Shown here in pieces: positions 47,811-60,600 of a DNA stretch of 64,000 nucleotides; position 1 is the first letter of the stretch, and the number at the start of each line of letters is the position of its first letter. The translations under genes and the position numbers were made by a program. This stretch comes from Corticium candelabrum (taxonomy: Eukaryota > Porifera > Homoscleromorpha > Homosclerophorida > Plakinidae). The notes under the pieces were generated by a model. That model was given only the letters and a program-made list of their open reading frames with translations, had not been told where the DNA came from and ran no database searches. The DNA is taken from NCBI RefSeq assembly GCF_963422355.1, contig NC_085087.1, positions 6,615,036-6,679,035 on the forward strand, read 5' to 3'.

Positions 47811-50075
47811 AGCACGAGAAGTTTCAGACAGTGACAGCAGTGTGGGAAACATGTACCAAGAGCTATAGCGTGTATTGCATTAAGTAATAACTTTGTAGAT
47901 CGATGTCAATGTTTAAATAATTGCAACAGATTAATGGTAAGAGGTCATCCCTCATGTCACTCTACTCAATCAGTTTAATTTGGGTAGAATGATTCTTGTA
48001 GGTATTATAAGCAAACCTTGCTTGAACAATAAATTAGACTTGTAATATACACACACTGTTGTGCTAGATTCAATTGTGTAATTGTACATATATAAACATG
48101 TCAGATCCAATTAGCAGTCTCAATCTAATTGTAACTGTTCAGGTTGTAATGGCCTGGAATTGGAAGTTTCACTGGTAATCGATTTACCTTATATCAGTCA
48201 ATACATATAATATCAGTCAATACATATAATACCATATCATATGCATCTAGCATTTGGGAGTAATGTATAATGAGGCCGGAAAATTACGGGGGGGGGGGGG
48301 GGCATCACCCCATTGGCCCACATGGTTCCTATGGCTATCCACACTACTATTCCATAACTATTTCATTGTTTTCATTGTTATCTTGATGGTTGGCATTTAC
48401 TTAATAATTTACTGCCAGTGAGGATTCACTGGAGTATGTAACTTCATAATGGTGTTGATTTACCATTCAGGTTACTGCTGTACCATCTGTGTACCACTGG
48501 AACACCATTAAATGTCCTGATTCAAATAGTCCAGTGGATGATGGAGGCAACCTGCATTGGTCCCTTGGTACATAGAGATGTGCTACAGGCACATTGCCTA
48601 TTGGAAACTGGGTAACCACTCTTGGATAATAGCCCTTCAATGCTAGACTCAAGCCAGTCTCTCCCTGCCCCGCCGTTCTCCAGATTGTCAATCACTATGG
48701 TGAGGATTGACAATCCGGGGATCGAATGACGAAGGCTGGGAGAGACTGGCTCAAGTCTACTTCAACAATAATGTGATTGATATAGTAGAAGGTGTACATG
48801 GTCTGTGTACATGTGTTGTATATATAGAAATATATGTAGTCCAGATGGTTTCACAGTTGGAATCCAGTCTTGGGGTTCATCATATTTTGTAGTTACCTCT
48901 GTTACTCTACATTCCTTTGAACACCCTTCTCCCCTGATCCTTATCTCCAGACCCTTAACTCCAAGTTATTCTGTCAGTATCCAACTATACTCTAGATAAA
49001 AATCCATGTGTCATGTGTCACGTACAGTTAGTACATGCTTTGGTATCATTTCTGATACGAGCTGTACTGCACTTTTGGCATAATACAGTTGGATACATTG
49101 TACTCTATCTCGCTTTTTCCATCTCTAAGCGGGATCTGTGTGTAATAAAACTTGTAGTGCATCTATTTGCTAGAATAGATTGCACTACCTATTCCTGTGA
49201 CCATAAGTGGTTTATATCCACTTATATCCAATACCGGTTGTTAGTCATTAACAAAATCTTATTCAATCCATAACTCCACATTTTGTAGTACAGTACATAG
49301 ATGGTGTACAGTACTACCATTGAATTGTATACCATAGATGCAATTAATACATAAATTAGCACATATACAGGACTTCAGTAGCAGAGGTCCCATCTCTATC
49401 GTGTACCCTGTGGGTTTTTGGAATTTATCATAAAAGTGTGTTTTCATATGTTCTGTACGTGGCAAGTGTGCAGCCATGCAACATTGCTGCAGGCTTGACT
49501 GTGCCTACATTACCACAGAAAAACGCTTGTAGGCATATTCGTATGAATTCATTAATTTGAATTAGTAAGAATGTTGTAGCTATAAATCTTTAATTAAATG
49601 GGCGCCTGACTTATGAAACCTTTATACATTTCGTTACCATGCAGTTGACTCAGTGTTCTGTAATGGGTCTACTAAGATAACATGCATTATTAGAATTATA
49701 AAGCATATACATTCTTAATTTACGGTTGCATTGTATATGTGTGTAATTATTAGTCTTCAATATTCTGAATTCTTGATACTGCAATAAGTTAATTAAAGAA
49801 TTAAGAAAATAATAGCATGAGTGGCAGATTGATATAAGCCTTGCCAGTCGAGGTGTCAACTAGCTATGCCAATTTGAAGGTAAAAAATATTACACCCATG
49901 ATATAAGAATTTATGCAATACCCACTTTCTGGTTAATTGAATAGACTGCATGTGGGCTTACCTGCATTTGTGTATTATTTGATCAGCAAATGATTGCGTA
50001 TTACTTACTGTGTTTAGAGAATATTCAGTTCTGTAATTTCAACTGATTTTATAATCACTGTCTGGCTGATTATAG
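47811..50075. other. Upstream region of receptor C; no exon assigned
   Basis: Collinear with 24530-26728. It contains a poly(G) run at about 48289-48302 and a tandem duplication ATATCAGTCAATACATATAA at 48193-48230, both unique to this copy. No leader exon for receptor C is found. Confidence 0.4.
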
Positions 50076-50366
50076 CTGCTCCATCTGTGAAAACTCCTCC
50101 TATTGATCAAACTGTGAATGAGGGTGCAGACTTTGTAGAATTCAACTGCACTTTTGCTCAGAAAGAACCTGAACCGACATTTAGCTGGACATTTACGAAC
50201 AATGATGGTCATATGGAGACAGTGCAAGAGCAGCCACGTCTTCCAAGTTCAAGGACAAGTTTTGTTAGAATATCTTCAATTTCAAGGGACAAAAGTGGTC
50301 GTTATGATTGCGTTACCGAGAATGAATTTGACAGTGTCACTTCATCAGCACATTTGACTGTACAAT
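50076..50366 (+). CDS. Receptor C exon: Ig domain
   Basis: Same frame and length as in A: Cys in EFNCTFAQKEPE, Trp in FSWTF, DKSGRYDC. It carries LPSSRTSFVRISS where A has LPGARTSIIKISS. Most codon differences from A are amino-acid changing. Confidence 0.85.
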
Positions 50367-53266
50367 GTAAGTAATGAAATTTTGTAATTATTGATCAACA
50401 CTAAGCTACTGATATACAGTATAATTCTATACTGTTTTCGCTTTATTTACACTAGACGAACTGTCTTGTTCCATTTGTTAGATTTTGATAGTGTCCGTCT
50501 TAGTGTTATTCCAAGCAATGAACTTGTATTTAAAACAATTGGGACTTTAGTCATCAACGTGTTATCAGTTCCAGCTGCAACTGAGATACGTCTGAGTCGA
50601 AGTGATGTTGTATTCTTCTCATCATCCAACAGCAGTTTTAACAAACCAATAGGAGCTGTCACAATGAAAGAGAACAATCACATACAGTACATCTTTACTG
50701 TTGATAAAAGCTGGAACACTGCGGTAACGGCATATGCTGAACATCTACTAGGGAGTAATACATCAACTCAAGTAATAACTGTACTTGGTGAGTTATGTGA
50801 CAAATTTGTTGTTAAATGACATGTACATGTATTTCTGGTATTTTAGCTCCTCCAGGTCCAATTGATGTGTCTGTAAACACCTCTTGTTATAACAATAATA
50901 ACAGTTTACTGGTTATGTGGACTGTGTACAGCAATGGTGGACGTGACATCAGCAAGTACACAATGAGATGGAGGAAAGGTTGTAGTAATACTACAACTAC
51001 ATTGCTCAACTCAAAGACATGGATGGTATCAGACAATGTCTTTACACAGCAAGGAGGCAGTTACATAATACCAGGACTGGATGGTAACACAACATATTGT
51101 ATAGATGTGGAAGCAACAAATAGTATTGGACCAATGTTGACGACAGTCAAAGCAACTACACTGTCTGGTGTGTTTATGACTTCTTAGTTACTTGCACCTG
51201 TAGTTACCTGTACTCGTAAATATGTTGGTATTGTTTTGTTGTAGTCCCAAACCAGCCTACACTTCAATGTAATCCCACATTGACCACAAATACAAGTGTA
51301 GCAATAGCTTGGGTAGTCGGCAGCAATGGTGGTGATGACGTCTCACATTATGCTGTAGTACTGAGTGAAGATCTGAATTTCACACAGACAGCTTATTCAA
51401 AGAATCTGTTTGTGGTTGACAATTCTGAGTTGACACAGAAGGGTGGAATGGTTACTGTGCCAGGTCTTTCTGGTGGAACAACATATTATGCAAAGGTTGT
51501 TGCAAGAAATTGTGTTGGTGCTAGTGTTCTTGCTACTCAGTCTTGTTCTACACGCTGTGGTCAGTGTATTTGTGAGTAGTTGCTTGTATTTAATTGTTGT
51601 TTGGTCTCATATACATTATGTTGTGTTGTTTTGTAAGGTCAATTATTGCAGCTGCAAGCAGCCAAAGAAGTATTTTTGTCTGATGACACCATAACACTGA
51701 CAGTAAAGGCTCCTGACTTGAATTGTCAAATTGACAAATACATTGTTAAAGACGTAGCGTCTGCTGACGAACTCCAGTCATCATATTCTGTTGAGAATGG
51801 TATTGTAACTATTGCCATAACGGGACTGGAGGCAGGAGCAAACTATACAGTTCAAGTGTATGCAGTATATGATGAATCACTGGAACGTCCAATAGGGAAA
51901 CCAGTCACATTTCAAATATCAAGCCAAGATAAAGGTAAGAAATGAAACGTGTTTTACTAGTGATGGTCAGAAAATAATTATTCATGAATTATGTAGTTTG
52001 AATATAAATATTAATAAGAATGTTGTATTACCTTTTAGTAACTGTAGGTGGATTGTCGTCGGGAGTCATAGCTGCAGTTGCTGTTCCGCCTGTCATCATA
52101 GTCGTGATTGTGTCTCTTGTTCTCTGGTGGTTTAAAGCCAGAAGAGCATCTTCAGAGTCAAGACCTCCACACGTGAAAACTACAGAAGATATAAGATCTG
52201 ATCATGATACTGTAATGAGTCAGTCCAGTGCCTATACTTAGCCTCGGCCTCCCAGACCCGTGTAGCGCCGATACAAAATCGTCCTCCACGGGTCTGGGAT
52301 GGTACCGCCTCTTCTCAATATATTGCGGTTGGTCCTAGGACCAGCATTAGTGTTCAGTTTCATAAATGCATACCTTTCCAATTACAGCTGTAATCAACGA
52401 AGACATCTCATGCATAGCTGCTGTCTACCAAAGACTACACTGTACACAAACGACGACTTGTAGTGCGCTCTTCACGCAAACTCACGTCCCTACACGTCGT
52501 GGTTTGTATTCTGCGCCTGTCAACGGCAGTAACGACACCTAGTAGAGCCGTTTGTTCGAAGCGATGCTCCGACATCTACACTAGCCAGCCAGCTGCATTC
52601 TCAACGACTTCATGATCACGTCTACTACACAGAGTCTTGCGGAGAATTCACGGCGAAGTTTTGTCGCGATTTCGCGGCAAGTCGCATCGAATCCAGACGA
52701 TCAAGTCATAGCGGATGCGCGCATCGCGAATTTTCATCGCGAATTCGAAGCTCCACGCGCGACTAGCAGCTACTCGCAGCGGATTCACAGCGATCAGACA
52801 CATGCCGATCGCGTCCACGGCACCACTAGTACAAGAAAGTGCTTCCTAACTTCCCATTCGCGTTCCTTACTAACACACAAATGATAAAACCGTAGCTACT
52901 GTAAACACAAAGGTACCCGTGCAGCAGGATGCGACACGATGTTCTAGCGCGACATGTCTTCGTCGTTCTTGTATTACGGCCGAAATTGGAAAGGTATGCA
53001 TTTATGAAACTGAACACTAATGCTGGTCCTAGGACCAACCGCAATATATTGAGAAGAGGCGGTACCATCCCAGACCCGTGGAGGACGATTTTGTATCGGC
53101 GCTACACGGGTCTGGGAGGCCGAGGCTAGCCTATACTGCATTCAAGGCCATGGCAGGAGGAGGAAATCCAAGATCAGAAATCAGAATGCAGGAATCGAAC
53201 GCCTATGGTGTTGGCAAGATGCAACAGCCTGCCCACCCTGTTCCACAGTATGAAGTTGTGATGTAA
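50076..53266 (+). CDS. Receptor C: Ig - beta domain - 3x FN3 - TM, tail exon interrupted by a transposon
   Basis: Exons 50076-50366 (Ig), 50482-50787 (beta domain), 50847-51167 (FN3-1), 51245-51571 (FN3-2), 51638-51934 (FN3-3), 52039-52238 (TM and start of tail); the tail remainder lies at 53138-53266 after an 890-bp insertion. All ectodomain frames are open and phase 1-1, as in A. Without removal of the insert the protein ends right after SSAYT, at a TAG that is the first codon of the transposon, and loses the SNAYGVG and QYEVVM motifs. It would still reach the membrane. As for A, the leader exon is missing. Confidence 0.8.
52239..53128. mobile_element. Non-autonomous Mutator-like element, 890 bp, in receptor C tail exon
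   Basis: 145-bp terminal inverted repeats (52239-52383 and 52984-53128), identical by eye, start TAGCCTCGGCCTCCCAGACC. The flanking direct repeat GCCTATACT (52230-52238, 53129-53137) is 9 bp, and receptor A shows the empty site. Long TIRs with a 9-bp duplication are characteristic of Mutator-like elements. The 600-bp interior is CpG-rich with repeated TCGCG motifs; its ORF at 52612-52884 is not a recognisable transposase. Confidence 0.9.
53138..53266 (+). pseudogene. Separated end of the receptor C tail
   Basis: Encodes AFKAMAGGGNPRSEIRMQES then NAYGVG and QYEVVM, still open and nearly identical to A (Ala for Ser in AFKAM). No acceptor site is obvious at the transposon edge that would splice it back. 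Confidence 0.7.
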
Positions 53267-54295
53267 GGTAAGGTCACATGACGGATAACAAGCAATTTTT
53301 ACAAATTGCACGCTTATAATATGGTGTCTTGCTGTTTGACTAAGCGCTAACTTAGTGATTTAGTCCTTTCTCGTTGTGCATGTAGCTTTGCAAGAGGCGT
53401 AATGAACGCATTAGTATTGCTAGCTCATCTTTGACTTAATTAATGACTTATCAGCAATGGTGACTGTGGCATCTTCATTCTGTATATGACATCGTCAGTT
53501 CGCGATCTCCCGTTTCAATCTAACGACCATATAAAACGAGGCTTCATTCATGCCATTTGCGCGAGTGCACGCAACGGTACAGTGCGGCACGTGCCAGGCG
53601 TTGGTGTGGTTGCATGTGCATACTCTAACTGGAACAGAGAGTAAACATGTGCTGCTTATCGATATTAAAGATATTTTAAACGTTGTAGACAATTAAAACA
53701 TGTACAGGTACAGTAGTACAAGGACGTTGTGCAAGCCAGTACAGTACACTGATGGTGCTTAATTAATTAATTGATTTGATTGCTAATTGTACATGCAGCA
53801 CTTTTAGTAGTTTGTACTCTAGCTGTTTACCAGATGATGGTAAGAATCAGTTCTTACAGTTTTCACAGAATGTCTATTTCTTAGCTACATAGGGCCTCGT
53901 TCACAAGAGATAGATGTTGCAATAAATACATAGGAATAGAAGTATTTTGCAGAAGTATTTATTTGGCTAGCAAACTTCACATCTAGAAGCACTAACACAA
54001 AATAGCACCATAGCATTTATATTCAAGCAAAGACGTACTGCACTAAAATGCTGTGCTTATTCTCAATTAGTTATTTGACTATATAGGCCTTGTGCAAGTC
54101 CCAACAGTTATGTATAGAAAGCACTGATTAGTCAAAACACGCATATACAAACACTTTTTGTCTACGTAGCTACAATGCATCACCAGAAGAAAAGTGAGCC
54201 ACGGATCACAACATGCAAAATAACTCCTAAGCAATTTTGCATGTAAGTAAGAAACTCATACAGAAACAATATTTGTTTATGTCCGACAGCTGTCT
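53267..54295. other. Intergenic between convergent receptors C and D
   Basis: Collinear with 29023-30065. No exon; AATAAA at about 53921. Confidence 0.5.
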
Positions 54296-54639
54296 CTACA
54301 TGTTGGACACGGTTGCATTGGTAGTAGCCACTTGCATGGGTATCGTTGCATACGCTCGTGATTCCTGCATCTTTACTTCCGAGTCACCGGCTGTTCTTTC
54401 CCTTCCCACCACGCCATATGCACTTGATTGTTGCATCACTGTGTCTGAGATTGGAGTTTGCAATGGGTCTTCATAAATTTGACTTCTGATTGTCCTACTA
54501 GTCTCTCGAGTGGACTTGGTTACATCTCTCTTCTTTCTGTACAGACATATTATCACACCAGCAATAATGAGAATGATCACCAACACAACTGCAGCAGCCA
54601 CACCAGCTACAACACCTGATGATAGACCTTTCTCCTCAC
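54296..54639 (-). CDS. Receptor D exon: transmembrane segment and ITIM-type tail
   Basis: Nearly identical to B: same helix, RKKRD stop-transfer, SAYGVV and AYATI motifs; a visible tail difference is Ala for Thr in RERTAGD. Strong conservation contrasts with the divergence of the Ig exon. Confidence 0.8.
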
Positions 54640-57600
54640 CTAGAGACATTGTCATATATACCCATCCTCTTGTACACATTAGAGGTCTCTCTTCAGAAGT
54701 TCTGACTATTTCTATTTATTCAAATTGCACAATTACCCAGTGTTGCACAGTAGCTAGCTGGGGAAGTGGGGAAAACAGATGCATATGAGTTAACACTACT
54801 CTCTTCAATATGATGGACCTTACAATAAAACAACACAAAATAACGTGTAGGAGACCAAACAACACATGAATACAAACAACTACTCACAAATACACTGACC
54901 ACAGCACATAGAGCAAGACTGTGTATAGCAGGAACACTAGCACCAACACAATTTCTTGCAACAACCTTTGCAAAATATGTTGTTCCACCAGAAAGACCTG
55001 GCACAGTAACCGTTCCACCTTTCTGTGACAACTCAGAATTGTCAACCACGGACAGATTCTTTGAATATGCTATCATTGTGAAATTCAGATCTTCACTCCA
55101 TATACTACAGCATAATGTGAGACGTCATCACCACCATTGCTGCTGACTACCCAAGTCATTGCTACACTTGTATTTGTGGTCAATGTGGGATTGCAACCGT
55201 TCAACACTGCCATGCCCACCCTTTCTCTTTGTGTGAAGAAGCTGCTATTAGATGTAGCAAATGGTAGATGCACCATGGATGGTACACCTTCACCAGAAGG
55301 ACTAGAACTTTACTAAAAAATGACCCCGATTTATCTCGACTGAAATGCCAGCTATTAATGCTTCCAGACGTTATCTGAGTCAGAAATCAAAGCTTGAAAA
55401 CAATCTACCAATTACAAAGGTGACAAATGTAAGAACAATATGTTCTATCATAGCTGAAATTTTTCTAGGTATGGACATGCTTTCAGAAGTTGTTCGTTTG
55501 ATTACACTTTTCTACACCACTGTATTACTGTCATCACCTTTACTACTGAGAGAACATTTTCAGCACTTAGGAGACTGAAGACATACCTGAGAACTGCAAT
55601 GAGTCAGGCAAGACTAAATCATGCAGCGCCTCTGTTTGCAAGAGGACAGAGCGGATAAGAATGATCTAGCAAATGTCCTTTATAAATGTTACTGAGAGAA
55701 GGAACTATTTTGGTCATGTTTAGTTATTATTTGTATAAGTGTCAACATCATGGCTAACAATATGTGTGCAAGTGCACATGTGCTGATACACAAAGTACGT
55801 GCACCAGATGCCCCCCACCCCATTGTAACCACTTTCCTACGCCTATGCAGTAGTAATGTGAGAGGTCCTGCTGACTCTACATGTCACATTTGACGTGCAG
55901 TGCACCGATTAGAAGCAGAATGACTTCCAAAAAAAGAAATATATTACTATAGTATTTTGCGTTCAATTATCCGATTCAGGCGTTCAATTATCCGTTGCGC
56001 CTCAGCGGCGTTGGGTGGGCGCAAAAAGTGGTGGGGCTGACTCGCTACTGAGACTTCGCCTCGTCTTTGATATTAAAAATTTTGAAAACTCCCCCAAAAA
56101 GTGGTGGGGCTCAACCCTCTCTAGCCCCGTGACGCCGCTGTGCGCCTAATATGCATGATGAACTAAAATAACTTACATAGTCTGCGGTTGAGCAGCTGCT
56201 GAAATACTATCGTTCATCGATCTATCAGCTTCTCTATGCACTAATTTGTAACGTTACTCTCCAGCCAAGCACACAAACGTTGTGGCTGTGTACTTCTTGA
56301 TCGTCGCAATTTAACAAACCTTCCTTGGTTGTAATGGAGTCACCTTCAGGTAAGACTACTGTACATCTATCCTATGCATTGACATCTACGCTAATGGTAA
56401 TTACATAATACTACATAGTACTGCGCAACGGTCCGTTTACATGCATGCATGTAGATACTGTAAACTAGGTACCGTAGTTACACAAACTAAAATAATCTAC
56501 ATGTCTTCCAGCCTAATGGCCATCTAGAGCCTTCACCGTCAGAACATGTTAAACAGAATTCAGGCAACAAGCAGGCGCTATCGCTTGGGTGGCTCCATTG
56601 GCAAGATGTGTAACGCAGTTGTTGTCTAGCTGGTGATAGAGTCTGACCTTCCGTAGGCACGACAGCACCATGGATGTTGGCTGAGGCTATCTTTGATATA
56701 CGCTTTCACGACCTAAAAGCAATACAATAAGATTCAGACAACAGCTGTATGGCAGAAGTCTTCAAGAAGATGCTTGTCGTCGTCAGCTGTGTCGATAACC
56801 ACTGGCTGCTCCACATCTCGATGACAGAAATGTGTGCGGTTTATAATTACACTATTAGGTGTCTTACTGAATGACTGAACAAACTAAACCGTCTGAACAA
56901 ACTACCTCGGATAATTGAACGCCTGAATTGGATAATTGAACGCCTGAATTAGATAATTGAACACGGGATTCGGATAATTGAACGCCTGGTTCAGATAATT
57001 GAACACAAAATACTATAGTTGGTACTATACACCACTCTCATCTAGAAAGACCCTTCCTACCTCAAACAACTCCAAAGCCAGTACAAACTTTGGTCCCACA
57101 AAAAACTTCCTCAGCACAACCTCAAAACACTACAATCAAGTTGTTCTACAAATTTCAATTTGTTAATACTAGATACGCCGTGACAAATCTGTACATCAAT
57201 CTGTACAGTAAAGTGACAGTTGACTCAACTAGGCAGATTGCAAGTAAACAGGATGTTGACAATGTCACATGGTCACCCATCAGTGCTAACTGAGACAACA
57301 GCAATGAGCCTGTATAACTTCATCACACCTGCTGCTCCATCAACTCATCAACTCATCAACTCATCACAATTTGTGCTATTAAAACACGTTTCATTTCTTA
57401 CCTTTATCTTGGCTTGATATTTGAAATGTGACTGGTTTCCCTATTGGACGTTCCTGTGATTGATCTACTGCATACACTTGAACTGTATAGTTTGCTCCTG
57501 CCGCCAGTCCCGTTATGGTAATAGTTACAATACCATTCTCAACAGAATATGATGACTGGAGTTCGTCAGCAGACGCTACGTCTTTAACAATGTATTTGTC

Positions 57601-60600
57601 AATTTGACAATTCAAGTCAGGAGCCTTTACTGTCAGTGTTATGGTGTCATCAGACAAAAATACTTCTTTGACTGCTCGAGGTTGCAATAATGGACCTTAC
57701 AAAACAACACAACATAATGTATTATATGAGACTAAACAACAATTAAATACAAGCAACTACTCACAAATACACTGACTACAGCGTGTAGAGCAAGGCTGAG
57801 TAGCAGGAACACTAGCACCAACACAATTTCTTGCAACAACCTTTGCATAATATGTTGTTCCACCAGAAAGACCTGGCACAGTAACCATTCCACCCTTCTG
57901 TGTCAACTCAGAATTGTCAACCACAAACAGAGTCTTTGAATAAGCTGTCTGCGTGAAATTCACATCTTCACTCAGTACTACAGCATAATGTGAGACGTCA
58001 TCACCACCATTGCTGCTGACTACCCAAGCTATTGCTACACTTGTATTTGTGGTCAATGTGGGATTACATTGAAGTTTAGGCTGGTTTGGGACTACAACAA
58101 AACAATACCAACATATTTACAATTAAGTACAGGTATAACTACAAGTGCAAGTAACTAAGAAGTCATAAACACACCAGACAATGTAGTTGCTTTGACTGTC
58201 GTCGACATTGGTCCAATACTATTTGTTGCTTCCACGTCTATACAATATGTTGTGTTACCATCCAGTCCTGGTATTATGTAACTGCCTCCTTGCTGTGTAA
58301 ATCTAGCATTGTTCGATACCATCCATGTCTTTGAGTTGAGCAATGTAGTTGGAGTATTACTACAATCTTTCCTCCATCTCAGTGTGTAATTGCTAATGTC
58401 ACGTCCACCATTGCTGTACACAGTCCACATAACCAGTAAACTGTTATTATTGTTATAACAAGAGGTGTTTACAGACACATCAATTGGACCTGGAGGAGCT
58501 GAAATATACCAGAAATACCTGTACATGTCATTCAACAACAAATTTGTCACATAACTCACCAAGTACAGTTATTACTTGAGTTGATGTATTACTCCCTAGT
58601 AGATGCTTCGCATATGCTGTTACCGTAGTGTTCCAGCTTTTATCAACGGTAAAGATGTACTGTATGTAATTGCTCTCATTCACTATGACAGTTCCTATTG
58701 ATTTGTTGAGATTTCCGTTAGATGATGAGAAGAAAACGACATTATTTCGACTCAGACGTATTTCGGTTGCAGCTGGAACTGATGACACGTTGATGACTAA
58801 AGTTCCGAGTTCTTTAAATACAAGTTCATTGCTTGGAATAACACTAAGACTGACACCATCAAAATCTAACAAATGGAACAAAAAGTTAGTCTAGTGCAGA
58901 ATAAAGTGAAAACAGTATACAATCTATACTGTATATCAATAACTTAAGTGTTGATCAATAATTACAAAATTTCATTACTTACTGTAACAGGAGTAGACTA
59001 CATTGCGCATGCGTAGTACAAATACCACTAGTATATAAGCAGACACAGTACTTGTACACTTAGTATTGCGTGACTAGCCTAGAGAGTCAATATCATAATA
59101 CACTATATTACATGGTGTCAGAAGTGCAGTGACTCGCAGCAGACTGTTTATGAGCAACAATGTCTACGGCTACGCAAGTACGAGAGTCACCGGAGCCACG
59201 CACAGTACGAGAGTCACCGGAGCCACGCGATCTCGTTCATTTGACGAATGTGACAGTCCCGTTGCCGGAGAGATTGAATCTAAAAGGCAACTTGGCACAA
59301 AACTGGCGAACGTTTCGCAGAAGATGGGAATCTTTCGAGGTCTCGTCCCGAATGACCAGAAGATCCGCACGAGGAGCGAGTGGCGACCTTCCAGCAATGC
59401 CTGCCCGCAGAAGCTCTCGAGGTTCTGGACACCTTGCCCTTCGCAGAAGGTGAAGATAGAAATGATATGGCAGTAGTGCTTCGCCATATGGAAGCGTACT
59501 GCTTCAGCAAAACAAACGTGATCTACGAACGGTACCAGCTCACGCAGCGAGCACAGAAGCAAGGTGAGCCTTTTGATGACTACCTAATTTCGCTAAGAAG
59601 CATGATTCGTGCATGCAATTATGGTGCGATCCAAGATGAATTGTTGCGCGACAAGATAGTCCATGGGATACGCAACAATGACACCCGTCAGAAACTGCTG
59701 CAAGAAGCTAAATTAACTTTGGCGACCGCGATATCCATATGCCGTGCCGCAGAGTCGACATCCGCACAAGCCAAAGCCATTAGCTTCAGCGATGACGTGC
59801 ATGCACTGACCGCGTACAGCACACGCAACAGGAGAAGACAAGCCACGGTAACCGCTAGGGTACCGCAGACATGTCAGTATTGTGGACGACGACATGACAG
59901 AGGTCCACGACAATGTCCCGCACTAGGCAAAACATGCTCCAAGTGTGGCAAAGCAAACCACTTTGCTTCCGTTTGCCGACAGAAACAACCACAAAAGAAG
60001 ACAGCTTCCCCAAAACAACAGTACCGCATACACCGTATGGAAGACGACGAGTTAGACCAAACCAATTACTTGATGACAATCACATTGACCGATACCAGAA
60101 ACACGGATACAGCCCATTCTCTTCAAAATAGTCAAGAGACACATGTCAATCAACTGTACGCCACAATGACAGTCGGTGGGTGCCCAATACGTCTACAATT
60201 AGACACAGGTGCTACGTGCAACGTTATCAGAAAGTCGGAAACTCCTCCAGGGACCGTACTACAGAAATCTGACAAAGTTTTGTCTCTTTACAACAAAAGC
60301 AGACTGAAACCTCTGGGTAGGTGTACTTTGCCAATCATCAACCCCAAAACGACGCAACAACACATTGAGGAATTCGTTGTCGTTGCAGACAACGAAGCAG
60401 CTACCTCTCTGTTAGGAGCCGGAGCGACGCAGCGACTAGGACTTATCAGCGTACACCTCGACCACATACGTACTGTCAAACACGAACAGACAGCACCTGG
60501 TTCTTGCAAACCGCAGACAACCACGGACACCACATCTGACTTAAAGCAACTTCTTGCAACATACGCAGATGTTTTCGATAGCAGCACTGTTGGTCAACTG

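Noticed and set aside
48467-48713. Two overlapping minus ORFs (74 and 63 codons)
   Set aside because: Not open in the duplicate at about 25143-25380, so no sign of coding constraint.
52612-52884. 90-codon ORF inside the Mutator-like element as a transposase
   Set aside because: Too short, no DDE motif, low-complexity TCGCG-rich sequence.
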